Source: SKPT01 sp040905445
GTDB taxonomy: Bacteria; Planctomycetota; Phycisphaerae; Phycisphaerales; Phycisphaeraceae
Reading direction: 5' to 3'
Assembly: GCA_040905445.1 (NCBI GenBank)
Contig: JBBDRN010000035.1
Location: 1 to 64,000, forward strand
Length of the DNA: 64,000 nucleotides
Shown here: piece after piece, positions 7,909 to 16,388 of the stretch
Layout of the letters: every line of letters begins with the position of its first letter
How positions within the stretch are numbered: position 1 is the first letter of the stretch
Program-made: the position numbers and the translations under genes
Notes under the pieces: model-generated
The model's input: the letters and a program-made list of their open reading frames with translations, nothing else
Databases searched by the model: none
What the model was told of the DNA's origin: nothing

Positions 7909-9090
7909 CTACGCGTCATGCCCCTGCGTGGCGAGCACCTCGTCCGTGGATGGTGCCTGCCCCGGCGCGTCGGCCCCGGTCGCCGCGGCGCTCGCCATGC
8001 ACCGCTCGAACACCGCCTCGTAGTCGCGGGCGATGCGATCCCACGCGAACCGGCGCACGCGACGGTAGGCCCGCTCGCGCAGGCGGGCCACCTGCTGCTC
8101 GTCGGCCATCAGCCCGCCGAGCGTTCGCCGCATCATTCCCACGTTGCCCGGCTCGACGGCCAGTGCCGCGTCGCCCACCACCTCCGAGCTGCCCGGCGCA
8201 TCGGCCGCGACGACCGCGCACCCCCCGGCCATCGCCTCCAGCAGCACGACCGGGAAGTTCTCCCGGCGCGATGGGAACACGAATATCTTCGACGTGCGGT
8301 AGAGTTCGCCAAGCTCGCGCCGCGCCACGAACCCGAGAAAGCGCGCGTTGACGCCATGCCGCCGCGCCAGCCGCTCGAGCGTCGCGCGGTAGGGCCCGTC
8401 GCCGGCAATCTCCACCTGCCAGCGCGGGTCGCAGTCCTCCAGCGCCGCGAGCACGTCCTGCACGCCCTTGCGCTCGAACAGCCGGCTGACCATCAACACG
8501 CGATCCACCCGCCGCGCGTCGCTGCGAGGCGGAATCGTCATGCCGTTGGGCACCACGTGCGGGGTCACGTCGGCTTGCTCCGCGATGAGCGACGCGAGGA
8601 ACCGCGACGGCGACGTAATGGCCGCCGCGTCGCGCACGACGCGCCGCCAGATCGGCCTCATCACGCGATGGGCGAGGTGAAAGCGGTCCGGGTTGTAGCC
8701 GGGCACGTCCGAGCCGTGCGCCGTGATGACGCACGGCAGGCCCGTCACCCGGCTGACCCACCGCCCGACGATGCCGGTGGGCACGATGAAGTGGCAGTGA
8801 ATGAGGTCGTACGCATGCCGGCGCGCCAGGCGCATCGCGTGGCGATACATCGGCCGCAACGTCGTGGCCAGCTCCAGCGTCCCGGCCATGTGCCGCCGTC
8901 GGCGCAGGCAGGGCACGCGGTGCACGTGCACGCCGGCGACGTGCTCGGCCCGGCGCAGGCCCGTCATCGCCGACGTCACCACGTCCACCTCATGCCCCGC
9001 CGCGACCAGCGACTCCGCCACGCCCGCGCACACCGGCGAGCCGCCGCCCCCGATCGGTGGGTACTCGTAGCTCAGGCAAAGGATCCTCAT
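7909..9090 (-). CDS. Glycosyltransferase family 4
   Basis: 393-residue GT-B glycosyltransferase. The N-terminal domain begins MRILCLSYEYPPIGGGGSPVCAG, the usual acceptor-side start of family GT4. The C-terminal domain has VSRLFERKGVQDVLAAL and the EX7E nucleotide-sugar motif in PSRRENFPVVLLEAMAGG. The start at 9090 overlaps the stop of the upstream CapK-like gene by four bases (ATGA), so the two are translationally coupled. An open extension upstream is rejected because it lies wholly inside that gene. It likely adds a sugar to a lipid-linked intermediate; donor and acceptor are unknown. Confidence 0.93.
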   Translation of the reverse strand: MRILCLSYEYPPIGGGGSPVCAGVAESLVAAGHEVDVVTSAMTGLRRAEHVAGVHVHRVPCLRRRRHMAGTLELATTLRPMYRHAMRLARRHAYDLIHCHFIVPTGIVGRWVSRVTGLPCVITAHGSDVPGYNPDRFHLAHRVMRPIWRRVVRDAAAITSPSRFLASLIAEQADVTPHVVPNGMTIPPRSDARRVDRVLMVSRLFERKGVQDVLAALEDCDPRWQVEIAGDGPYRATLERLARRHGVNARFLGFVARRELGELYRTSKIFVFPSRRENFPVVLLEAMAGGCAVVAADAPGSSEVVGDAALAVEPGNVGMMRRTLGGLMADEQQVARLRERAYRRVRRFAWDRIARDYEAVFERCMASAAATGADAPGQAPSTDEVLATQGHDA

Positions 9091-10424
9091 GACGTGACTC
9101 CCTGCTCGCGCATGCGCGACTGGACGACGCGGAACTTGCTGCCGGGCGCCGGATCGAGGCTCGCCTCCCGCCGCACGTCCACGCGCACCCGCGGCCCGAG
9201 CACGTCGCGCATCGCCCGCGCCGCGGCCGGCACCGTCGCCGCCGCGCTCGCCGCCGACCCCGCGTGCGCCTCGTAGCGCACCGTGACATGCTCCGGCGCA
9301 TCCTGGACGATCTGGTAACGCACGACGCCCGGCACCTTCTCCATCGCCATCGTCAGCTCGAACGGCGACACCACGCGCCCCTCCCCGACGCGCACGCAAT
9401 CCACCTGCCGCCCGTCGATGCGCTCGATCGCCGGCAGCGCGACAGATGACGCGCCCGGGCGCGCGGTGTAGGCGGGGGTGGCTGGGATGGCGGTGTAGGC
9501 GGGGGTGGCGAGGTCGCCCGTGTCGTAGCGGATCAACGGCATGGACCACAGGCCGAGGTTGGTCACCACCACGCGCCGCGCCGTCCCTGCCGCGCCCACC
9601 TCGTGCTCGTCACCGTCGGCGTCGCGCGGCGGGAGGAACTCAACGATCATCGACTCGTGCGAAACGCGAAAGTGCTCGTGGCCAGGCGACTGCCACGCGA
9701 TCGTGCCCGTCTCCGTCAGGCCATAGATCTCGCAGACCGGGCAATTGAACGTCTGCGTCAGCAGTTGCCGCGTGGCGGGGTCGAGCGTCTCGGCGGTGGT
9801 GATCACCGCTCGCGGCGCGTGGAGCCGGAGGCCAGCCGCCCGCGCCGTCTCCGCCATCTGCCGGATCGGCGTCACCCAGCCGTAGAGCACGTGAGGCCGG
9901 CGGCGGTTGTGCTCGTCGACGTTCTGCCGGGGTGGATCGCTGTAGCTGAGGTAGCGCCACCCCAGCCACGTCGGCACGCCCCGCCTCTCGCGCGTGGTGA
10001 CGATCAGCAGCCGCCGCCCCGGCCGATACCCGCAATCCATCAGCGCCCGCAGGAACAGCGCCTTGCGCATGCGCCGGTACGGCTCATCGAGGTGCATCAC
10101 GAACGGCCGCCCGCTCGACCCGCTCGTCTGCTCGCGCGCCAGGCGCGTCCGCCGCCAGCGCTCGCTGATCAGCGCGTCGGGATCGGCGGCCTGCAGTTCG
10201 GCGCGCGCGAGGATGGGCAGCTTCGCGAGGTCCTCGACGCCCCGCACCGCGTCGGGCGTGACGCCAAGCTCGTCCAGGCGCTGCCGGTAGTAGGGCACCG
10301 AAGCGTAGGCGTGGACCACCAACGCGCGCAAACGCTCGCCCTGCACCCGCCGAAGCTGCTCGTCGTCATATGACAGCGCGCGGCGGACCCGATGAAACTC
10401 CCGAAGCTGAGCGAGCAGATTCAT
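9087..10424 (-). CDS. CapK/PaaK-like adenylate-forming enzyme
   Basis: 445-residue member of the phenylacetate-CoA ligase/CapK branch of ANL enzymes. The phosphate-binding loop reads EQTSGSSGRPF, and the mid-domain has CEIYGLTETGTIAW and LIRYDTGDLATP. Members activate carboxylic acids as adenylates; CapK-type copies sit in capsule loci. Between the A-domain core and the C-terminal domain a repetitive stretch (PAYTAIPATPAYTARPG, about residues 309-325) is coded by a microsatellite and looks like an insertion at a hinge. Both ends overlap neighbours by ATGA. It may activate an acyl group for transfer by the FemAB-like enzymes nearby; that is inference. Confidence 0.88.
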   Translation of the reverse strand: MNLLAQLREFHRVRRALSYDDEQLRRVQGERLRALVVHAYASVPYYRQRLDELGVTPDAVRGVEDLAKLPILARAELQAADPDALISERWRRTRLAREQTSGSSGRPFVMHLDEPYRRMRKALFLRALMDCGYRPGRRLLIVTTRERRGVPTWLGWRYLSYSDPPRQNVDEHNRRRPHVLYGWVTPIRQMAETARAAGLRLHAPRAVITTAETLDPATRQLLTQTFNCPVCEIYGLTETGTIAWQSPGHEHFRVSHESMIVEFLPPRDADGDEHEVGAAGTARRVVVTNLGLWSMPLIRYDTGDLATPAYTAIPATPAYTARPGASSVALPAIERIDGRQVDCVRVGEGRVVSPFELTMAMEKVPGVVRYQIVQDAPEHVTVRYEAHAGSAASAAATVPAAARAMRDVLGPRVRVDVRREASLDPAPGSKFRVVQSRMREQGVTS

Positions 10425-11689
10425 GCGATCGACTTGATTAGTTGTTCAATGAAAAGGCGCGTCCGCGCGCCGAGATTGGCCGCCCGGCGATCGAGCCCGG
10501 GCTGGCCCGCCATCGCCGTCGCCACCATCGCGGCGAGCTGCCGCGCCTGCCCGTCGCGCACGAACCCCACGACGTCCATCACGCTGCCCGGCAGCTCGAG
10601 CATGTCGAACAGCCCGTGAAACTTGGGGTTGTACGCCAGCCCCGCCACGGGCGTGCCCGCCCCCGCGGCGAGGATGATCGGATGCATCCGCCCGCCCACC
10701 ATCACCGCCAGCCGGGCCGCCACGGCCTTGTAAAGCGCCGGCTCGTCGATGCGCAACAGGCTGTGCGCCGGCGAGCGCATCGCCGTGGCGACGTCCGCGC
10801 ACAGCGCGTCGTCCGCCTCGTGCGGCACGTTGTAGCTGGGCATGAACACGACGTGCCCCTCGCATCGCTCCAGCAGGTGATCCAGCGCGGCCGCGAGCTG
10901 CGCGGCAAGCGCATGGTTGGCGCTGCGCTGTCGCCTGTCGCTGCCGCGCAGCCGGTATGCAAGGCGATGCGGCACGACGCGGAGACGCGGCGGGAACAGC
11001 CGCCGCGGCGCCACGCCGATCAGCGGCCGACCGTCGAGCGGCACGCTGTGGTTCGCCAGCAGTGTCGTCGCGTCGTCATCGCACGCCGGCTCCAGCAACA
11101 GCGCCGGATCGGGCGTGAGCTCGACGTCGCGACCCGTCAGCTCCATCGCCAGCCGCTGGGCCAGCGGGTCGCGCGCGGACAGTGGATCCAGCCGGCGCAG
11201 CGCGGCGCGGGCGCACTGCCGGCTGATGCCGGCCCGCAGCGGCCCGATGCCCAGCGCCACACCCGCCACACGCGTCACCCCCGCCACACCGCCCGCCGCC
11301 GCACCGTGCGCCAGCGCCACGCGGGCCGCCCAATAGGGCATCTTCACGAGGCTGTCATCATCCTGAAACAGCCCGCCGCCGCCGCAGATCACCAGGTCGC
11401 TTTCCCGCGCCGCGCGCACCATCGCCGGCCATCCGCGCGCGCCCGTCGGCAGCGCGGCGGCGTGGTACGCCCGCGCCGCGCCGGCCTCGCTCGCGCAGGG
11501 CACGGTCACGGCGACGCGCCGGTCGCCGGCCGCGCTGCGCAGCGCGCCGCACATCGCCTGCACGATGGCGCGGTCGCCCAGGTTGCCCTCCGCGTCGCCA
11601 CAGAGGATGAGCACGCGCAGCGGCTCGCCGCGCCTCGCGGCCGCGAGCCGCACGGGCGCGGACGTGGTGTCGGTCACGGACATGCTCAT
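10421..11689 (-). CDS. Polysaccharide pyruvyl transferase family protein
   Basis: 422-residue protein with the CsaB/WcaK-type fold. Signs are a nucleotide-sugar-like start (VLILCGDAEGNLGDRAIVQAM), LVICGGGGLFQDDDS, ALGIGPL, SARDPLAQRL, the C-terminal half with GVAPRRLFPP, and AVMVGGRMHPIILAAGAGTPVAGLAYNPKFHGLF. The family transfers pyruvate from phosphoenolpyruvate to sugars as ketals. The start at 11689 is chosen for a GAGG site six bases upstream; an ATG at 11701 is possible. A GVAGVTRVAGVALG stretch at about residues 130-143 comes from the same microsatellite seen in the neighbours. The stop overlaps the CapK-like gene by four bases. Confidence 0.85.
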   Translation of the reverse strand: MSMSVTDTTSAPVRLAAARRGEPLRVLILCGDAEGNLGDRAIVQAMCGALRSAAGDRRVAVTVPCASEAGAARAYHAAALPTGARGWPAMVRAARESDLVICGGGGLFQDDDSLVKMPYWAARVALAHGAAAGGVAGVTRVAGVALGIGPLRAGISRQCARAALRRLDPLSARDPLAQRLAMELTGRDVELTPDPALLLEPACDDDATTLLANHSVPLDGRPLIGVAPRRLFPPRLRVVPHRLAYRLRGSDRRQRSANHALAAQLAAALDHLLERCEGHVVFMPSYNVPHEADDALCADVATAMRSPAHSLLRIDEPALYKAVAARLAVMVGGRMHPIILAAGAGTPVAGLAYNPKFHGLFDMLELPGSVMDVVGFVRDGQARQLAAMVATAMAGQPGLDRRAANLGARTRLFIEQLIKSIA

Positions 11690-11711
11690 GCCTTGCCTCA
11701 TCGCCCATCCG

Positions 11712-12974
11712 CTACGGCCGCGCCGCCACCGGCTCCAGCTCCTGGTCGACACCCTGCGCCTCGATCAGCTCCACCAGCCGCGCCGAGCTGACGGCCGGAA
11801 GCAACCGCACCTCCAGCCCGCGTACGCGCTCCGCCTCGAGCGTCATCCGCCGCGGCTGCTCCAGCCCCGGCGACACGATGAGCAACCGGTGCAGGTGCGG
11901 CATCGCGTACTCCACTGCCAGCCGCTCGATCGCCTCGGCTGTGGCGTCGCGATCGATCACCGCCAGCCCCGACAGCCGCACGCCGTCATGAAAGATCAAC
12001 GGGCTCGCCTTCAGCAGCCGCGCCACGGCCGGGTTGAACCGCTCCCACCGCATGAACAGGTCGCAGTGCGTCGGCTGGCCGCACCGCAGCGACGCGCCCC
12101 ATCGCTTCTTGTAGACGAGCACGCCATCCGCCAGCGACGGCCGACTCAACCCCATGTGGCAGCGTGTCAGCCCCAGCTCGTGGGCGCGCTCCATGGCGAA
12201 GGCCCAGTTGGCGGTCATCACGCCGCGCTCGATCAGCGTCGTGTCCCCATCCGCGACACCGACGACCCACACGCGCAGCGCGCCGTCGACGACGCTGTAG
12301 ACGCAGCCGCCGACCCATCGCTGGCCGTCCATGACGCGGATGAGCCCGCCGCGCAGAAAGTGGCTGCGCAACCGCCCCGCGCCGCGCACGTACGCCAGTT
12401 CACCGAAGCGGTGATGCGCGAACGGCACGTACATCTGCTCGTAGAACTCGGCGAAGTGGGACCGGTCGTGCGACACTTCCCAGCGCAGCTTCGCCCGCCG
12501 CAGCGCCCGCAGGTTGCCCGCCTGGCCCCGCCGCGCCCGCGCCGGCAGCGCGTCGTCCTCCGACAGCTCGGCGCAGCACTCCACCGCCTCGGGCACGCGC
12601 AGGTAGGATCCGCTCAGCCGCCGCTGCCCCACCGCCGAATGACACCTCGCCACCACCAGTTCCGCCCGGGCGGCCAGCTCGTCGAGCAGCGCGGGCAACC
12701 GGCGCGGCGCCACGTCGTCGACCCGCTCGCCCTCGGGCGATCGATCGAACAGCGGCCCGAGCAGCGGTGCCACCGACGGCGCGTGGTCCGCGACGTACAC
12801 GCACGCCGGGCAGTCCCCCGCGGTCCCCGTGACGCGGGTGATCGCCACGTGCCGGCGCGCCAGCGCTTCGCCATACCGGGCCGCGCCGTCCGCGGTCGAC
12901 ATCACCCGCGACGGGACGCGCGCGTACACCTCGCCGAGCCACTGCACATCCCGCCATCGTTCGATAAGGCGCAT
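11712..12974 (-). CDS. FemAB/GNAT-like transferase, paralogue A
   Basis: 420-residue protein of the GNAT/FemAB type, as judged from features such as FAEFYEQMYVPFAHHRFGEL, LIRVMDGQRWVGGCVYSV and DGVLVYKKRWGASL. It is clearly homologous, at roughly half the residues in the central 200, to the divergent gene at 13369. Both begin MRL and share LRxLRxAxLRWExSH. The start at 12974 has GGAGG at good spacing. It leads the minus-strand polysaccharide arm. The probable role is transfer of an acyl or aminoacyl group to a sugar or lipid-linked intermediate. No substrate can be read from the sequence. Confidence 0.72.
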   Translation of the reverse strand: MRLIERWRDVQWLGEVYARVPSRVMSTADGAARYGEALARRHVAITRVTGTAGDCPACVYVADHAPSVAPLLGPLFDRSPEGERVDDVAPRRLPALLDELAARAELVVARCHSAVGQRRLSGSYLRVPEAVECCAELSEDDALPARARRGQAGNLRALRRAKLRWEVSHDRSHFAEFYEQMYVPFAHHRFGELAYVRGAGRLRSHFLRGGLIRVMDGQRWVGGCVYSVVDGALRVWVVGVADGDTTLIERGVMTANWAFAMERAHELGLTRCHMGLSRPSLADGVLVYKKRWGASLRCGQPTHCDLFMRWERFNPAVARLLKASPLIFHDGVRLSGLAVIDRDATAEAIERLAVEYAMPHLHRLLIVSPGLEQPRRMTLEAERVRGLEVRLLPAVSSARLVELIEAQGVDQELEPVAARP

Positions 12975-13368
12975 CCGTCGTGACCTCCGCGGCGACGATA
13001 GCGCGCGCAGAGGCAACGTCAACAACGCGACGCCGCCGCATCTCACCGGGTTACCTTGGGGCTTGCGCCAATCGCTGCTTAATCTCGCGGCGGCAGTTGA
13101 TATCGCCGCACCCCGGCGCATACGGTCCGGGGCGGAGGATCCAGCCGATGCGACCATGCATGCCATTGCTCGCGACACCGCGCAAACGTTGGCTTTCGGC
13201 CAGTCCCGCGCGCGCTTCACCCGGTCACGTCGTGACATTGCACCACCGCATAACCCGGGCTGGCGCGCAGCGGCGCGTCAGGGTTTTCACCACGGGCGGC
13301 ACCGCCGCGTTGTTGCCCGCCGCGCCTCACGCCGCCGGCGCACGACTCGACATGCGGAGTGACGCAGC
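12975..13368. other. Divergent intergenic region of the polysaccharide locus
   Basis: 394 bases between two divergent paralogues. No gene is supported. It must hold the promoters of both arms. A weak plus-strand candidate is TTGATA at 13097-13102 with CATACG at 13119-13124. Nothing else stands out. Confidence 0.5.
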
Positions 13369-14679
13369 ATGCGCCTGGTAAAGCGACTGTCGCAGATTAA
13401 CCTCGTGGGCCAGATCTGGGCGCGCACGCCGCCGTCGCTCGTCGCCGGCACCGCCGCCGCGCTGCGCTTCGGCACCGCGGTGGCGCGTCGGCCGATCAGG
13501 CTCCGGCGCTACGACCTGTCCGCGCCGGACGGGCGCCCACCGGGCCGATTGATCGTCGCCGATCACGGCCTGCGCGTCGCCGAGCTGCTGCAGGACGAGT
13601 GGGACGGGATCGCGTCGAGCGGTCGTCACGTTGCGCGCCTCCTCTGGCCGGGCGTCCCCGGCGCGCTCGATCGCCTCGCGCCGCATGCTGATCTCGTCGT
13701 CGCCCGCTTCCACGCCCGGCTGGGCCGGCGCCGATTCGACGACCGCTACATCCGCGTGCCCGAGGCGGTCGACAGCCGCGCCGCCGTGCCCGCCGACGGC
13801 TCGATCCCGCCCCAGGCACGGCGGGGCCAGGGCGGCAACCTGCGCGTCCTGCGCAAGGCCAACCTCCGGTGGGAGCTCTCCCATCGCCCCGAGGACTTCG
13901 CGCGCTTCTACCACGACATGTACGTGCCCTTCACCCGCGCCCGCTTCGGCGAGTTCGCCGACGTGCGCAGCTTCCAGTACGTCCGCACCGGCTTCCTGCG
14001 CGGCGGGCTCATGTGGATCCTCGACGGCGACATCCCCGTTGCCGGCGCCATCTACAGCATCGAGGACGGCGCACTCGTCAGTTGGGTCGGCGGCACCGCC
14101 GGCGGCGACATCAACCTGCTCAAGCGCGGCGTCGCCCCGGCCATGGACGTCTTCTCCTTCCAGCTCGCCCGCGAGCTCGGCGTCGACGAGTACGACATGG
14201 CCATGAGCCGACCCGTCCTCAACGACGGCGTGCTGGCCTACAAGAAACGATGGGGCGCGGCCGTGCGCGGCGGGCAGCTCACCTACTGCAACTTCTACCT
14301 GCGATGGGACCGCTTCAACCGCCACGTCGCCCGCATCCTCGCACGCACCCCCCTGCTCATCCACGACGGCGACAAGCTCTCCGGCCTGGTCGTGCGTGAC
14401 GAACCGTTCGCCCACGACCAGCTCGACCGCCTCGCCGTGGAGTTCGCCATGCCGGGCATCCGCCGTCTCTACGTCATGCTTCCCGACCTCGACGAGCCCC
14501 GCCGCCCGCAGCTCACCGACCCGCGCGTGCGCGAGCTGGACCTGCGTTTGCTGCCGGGTGTCAGCTCGCAGCGGTTCACCCGGATGATGAGCACGCTTGA
14601 CGAGTCGCCGACCGCGAGCGAGCCGCCTCGCCCGGCCGCGCCGCACGCCGCCCCGCGCGGGGAGCCGCTGTCGATGTAG
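13369..14679 (+). CDS. FemAB/GNAT-like transferase, paralogue B
   Basis: 436-residue paralogue of the gene at 11712, with DFARFYHDMYVPFTRARFGEF, GGLMWILDGDIPVAGAIYSIEDGAL, DEYDMAMSRPVLNDGVLAYKKRW and FYLRWDRFN. The last 25 residues are a Pro/Ala-rich tail absent from paralogue A. A GGAG site lies nine bases before the ATG. It heads the plus-strand arm and is followed after 74 bases by the flippase. Divergent paired copies suggest two related transfer reactions on one polymer, or a duplicated gene with shifted specificity. The exact chemistry is unknown. Confidence 0.72.
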   Translation: MRLVKRLSQINLVGQIWARTPPSLVAGTAAALRFGTAVARRPIRLRRYDLSAPDGRPPGRLIVADHGLRVAELLQDEWDGIASSGRHVARLLWPGVPGALDRLAPHADLVVARFHARLGRRRFDDRYIRVPEAVDSRAAVPADGSIPPQARRGQGGNLRVLRKANLRWELSHRPEDFARFYHDMYVPFTRARFGEFADVRSFQYVRTGFLRGGLMWILDGDIPVAGAIYSIEDGALVSWVGGTAGGDINLLKRGVAPAMDVFSFQLARELGVDEYDMAMSRPVLNDGVLAYKKRWGAAVRGGQLTYCNFYLRWDRFNRHVARILARTPLLIHDGDKLSGLVVRDEPFAHDQLDRLAVEFAMPGIRRLYVMLPDLDEPRRPQLTDPRVRELDLRLLPGVSSQRFTRMMSTLDESPTASEPPRPAAPHAAPRGEPLSM

Positions 14680-14753
14680 GGGCGCGGCGTGAAGCGGACC
14701 CCACTGTTTTCGGTGTTCGCGGCAGGGTGCGCTCTGCTTTGCCGGCCCCGACC

Positions 14754-16277
14754 ATGACCACCAGCGCCCCCCACAGCCCCGCGACGCCGACCCCGCCTGC
14801 CACGCCCACCCCGCCGCCACACGGTCCGGCGGCCGCGGCGCGCCGGCAGTTGCTCGCCCACTTCTCCTTCGCCGCCGCCTCCGGCTACTTCGCCGAAGCG
14901 CTCTTCCTGGTGCGTGGCCTGGTCGTCGCGTCGGTGCTCGGGCCCGCGGCGTTCGGCGTGTGGAGCGCCATCCGCCTCGTGCTCCTGTTCAGCGCCTACA
15001 CCGACGTCGGCTCCAACGCCGGCATGCTCCAGTGCGCCCCCCAGGCCGAGGGCGCCGGCTGCGGCCGCCGCGCCGACGCCCACCGCCGCGTCGCCGCCGG
15101 CACGACGATGCTCGGCGGGCTGCTCGCCGCCGGCATGGTCGCGCTGCTGCTCGGCGGCTGGGCGCCCGGCGACGCCGCCCGTCAAAGCTGGTGGCTCGCC
15201 GCCGGCATCATCCTCGCCCAGCAGGTCCTGAGCTTCTACGAGGACACCCTCGCCGCCCAGCGCCGCTTCGGTTGGCTCGCCATCAGCGAATCGGCTTTCG
15301 CCATCCTCTCGACGCTCACCGGCATCGCCGCCGCGGTCGCCTTCGGACTCGACGGCTTCCTCCTCGCACTGCTCGCTTCCCACCTGATTATCCTCCTGCT
15401 CGCGCCGATGGTCGGCCCCCCCTTCCCGCGCCCCGTCCTTCGTCTGCGCCACGCGATCCGCCTCGTCCAGATCGGCTGGCCCATCGTCCTCGCCCAACTC
15501 CTGCTCATCCTCCTCTGGAACGTCGACAAGCTCATGCTCTGGCTGCTGCGGCCCAGCGAGGAACTCGGCGTCTACGCCTTGCAAAGCTACTTCACCATCC
15601 TCGTGATGCTCCTGCCCGCCACCGTCGCCGACGTCGCCCTGCCGCACCTGCGCCTGCGCCTTGGGCAGCTCGCCAGCCCGCACGCCTTGGCCCCCTTCCT
15701 GCTCCGCGGCACGCACGGGCTCGCCTGCCTCGCCCTGCCGATCGTCGGCCTCGGCTTCCTGCTGCTGCACCTGCCCTTGCGCTGGCTGCTGCCCGCCTAC
15801 GAGCAGGCCGTCGCCCCCGGCCGGCTGCTCATGCTCGCCAGCTTCCCCTCGATCGTCGTCGCGCTCGCCGGCACCGTCCTCATCGCCGTCTTCCACCACC
15901 GGTCGATCATGCTCGTCCGCGGCGGTTGCGCCGCCCTCACCGCCGCCGCCGCCGCGGGCGTGCTCCTCGCCGGCGGGGGGCTCGTCGAGCTTGCCGCGGC
16001 GATGGCAGTCGGCTTCGTCCTTCACGCCGTCGCGCTAATGCGCCTCGCCCTGCGCGCCACGGGCTGCACGACCCGCGAGGCCTCGTCGCTCGTCGCCAAC
16101 GTCGTCGCGCCCTATGCCGGGCTCGTGATCGTCCTCCTGGCGCTCATGGTCCTCATCCCCGACCACCCGGCCAGTCTGGCGGAAGATCTCACCCTCAGCG
16201 CGCTGCGCTGCGCGATCCTCCTGCTGCTGCTGGCCCCGCTCGCGTACCGCCTCTGGCGCGGCCACCGCGGCCCCTGA
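14754..16277 (+). CDS. Wzx-like polysaccharide flippase (MATE/MOP superfamily)
   Basis: 507-residue integral membrane protein with about 12 to 14 hydrophobic segments. They begin at FSFAAASGYFAEALFLVRGLVVASVLGPAAFGVWSAI, the usual first helices of the O-antigen flippase family. It would move undecaprenyl-linked sugar units across the inner membrane. No clear ribosome site exists. The ATG at 14754 is used here; an in-frame GTG at 14727 is an alternative. Residues 2-25 are Pro/Thr/Ala-rich and derive from the in-frame microsatellite. No polymerase or initiating transferase is nearby. Confidence 0.85.
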   Translation: MTTSAPHSPATPTPPATPTPPPHGPAAAARRQLLAHFSFAAASGYFAEALFLVRGLVVASVLGPAAFGVWSAIRLVLLFSAYTDVGSNAGMLQCAPQAEGAGCGRRADAHRRVAAGTTMLGGLLAAGMVALLLGGWAPGDAARQSWWLAAGIILAQQVLSFYEDTLAAQRRFGWLAISESAFAILSTLTGIAAAVAFGLDGFLLALLASHLIILLLAPMVGPPFPRPVLRLRHAIRLVQIGWPIVLAQLLLILLWNVDKLMLWLLRPSEELGVYALQSYFTILVMLLPATVADVALPHLRLRLGQLASPHALAPFLLRGTHGLACLALPIVGLGFLLLHLPLRWLLPAYEQAVAPGRLLMLASFPSIVVALAGTVLIAVFHHRSIMLVRGGCAALTAAAAAGVLLAGGGLVELAAAMAVGFVLHAVALMRLALRATGCTTREASSLVANVVAPYAGLVIVLLALMVLIPDHPASLAEDLTLSALRCAILLLLLAPLAYRLWRGHRGP

Positions 16278-16388
16278 CGCGCCTGCTGCGGCCAAAAAAT
16301 GTTTCCACGAAAACCACTGAGGCCCCCGCCGATGCACGATAAAATAGAAAGCGGACCGATCGCACCAAGAAACGGCAGGGCAGCAGCA

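Noticed and set aside
9466..9512. CRISPR-like spacing in GC-rich tandem units
   Set aside because: Units are only about 9 to 12 bases, in a coding frame, without spacers; it is a microsatellite.
9091..9549. N-terminal extension of the GT4 glycosyltransferase
   Set aside because: It lies inside the CapK-like gene in another frame, and the GT4 domain starts at 9090 with an ATGA overlap.
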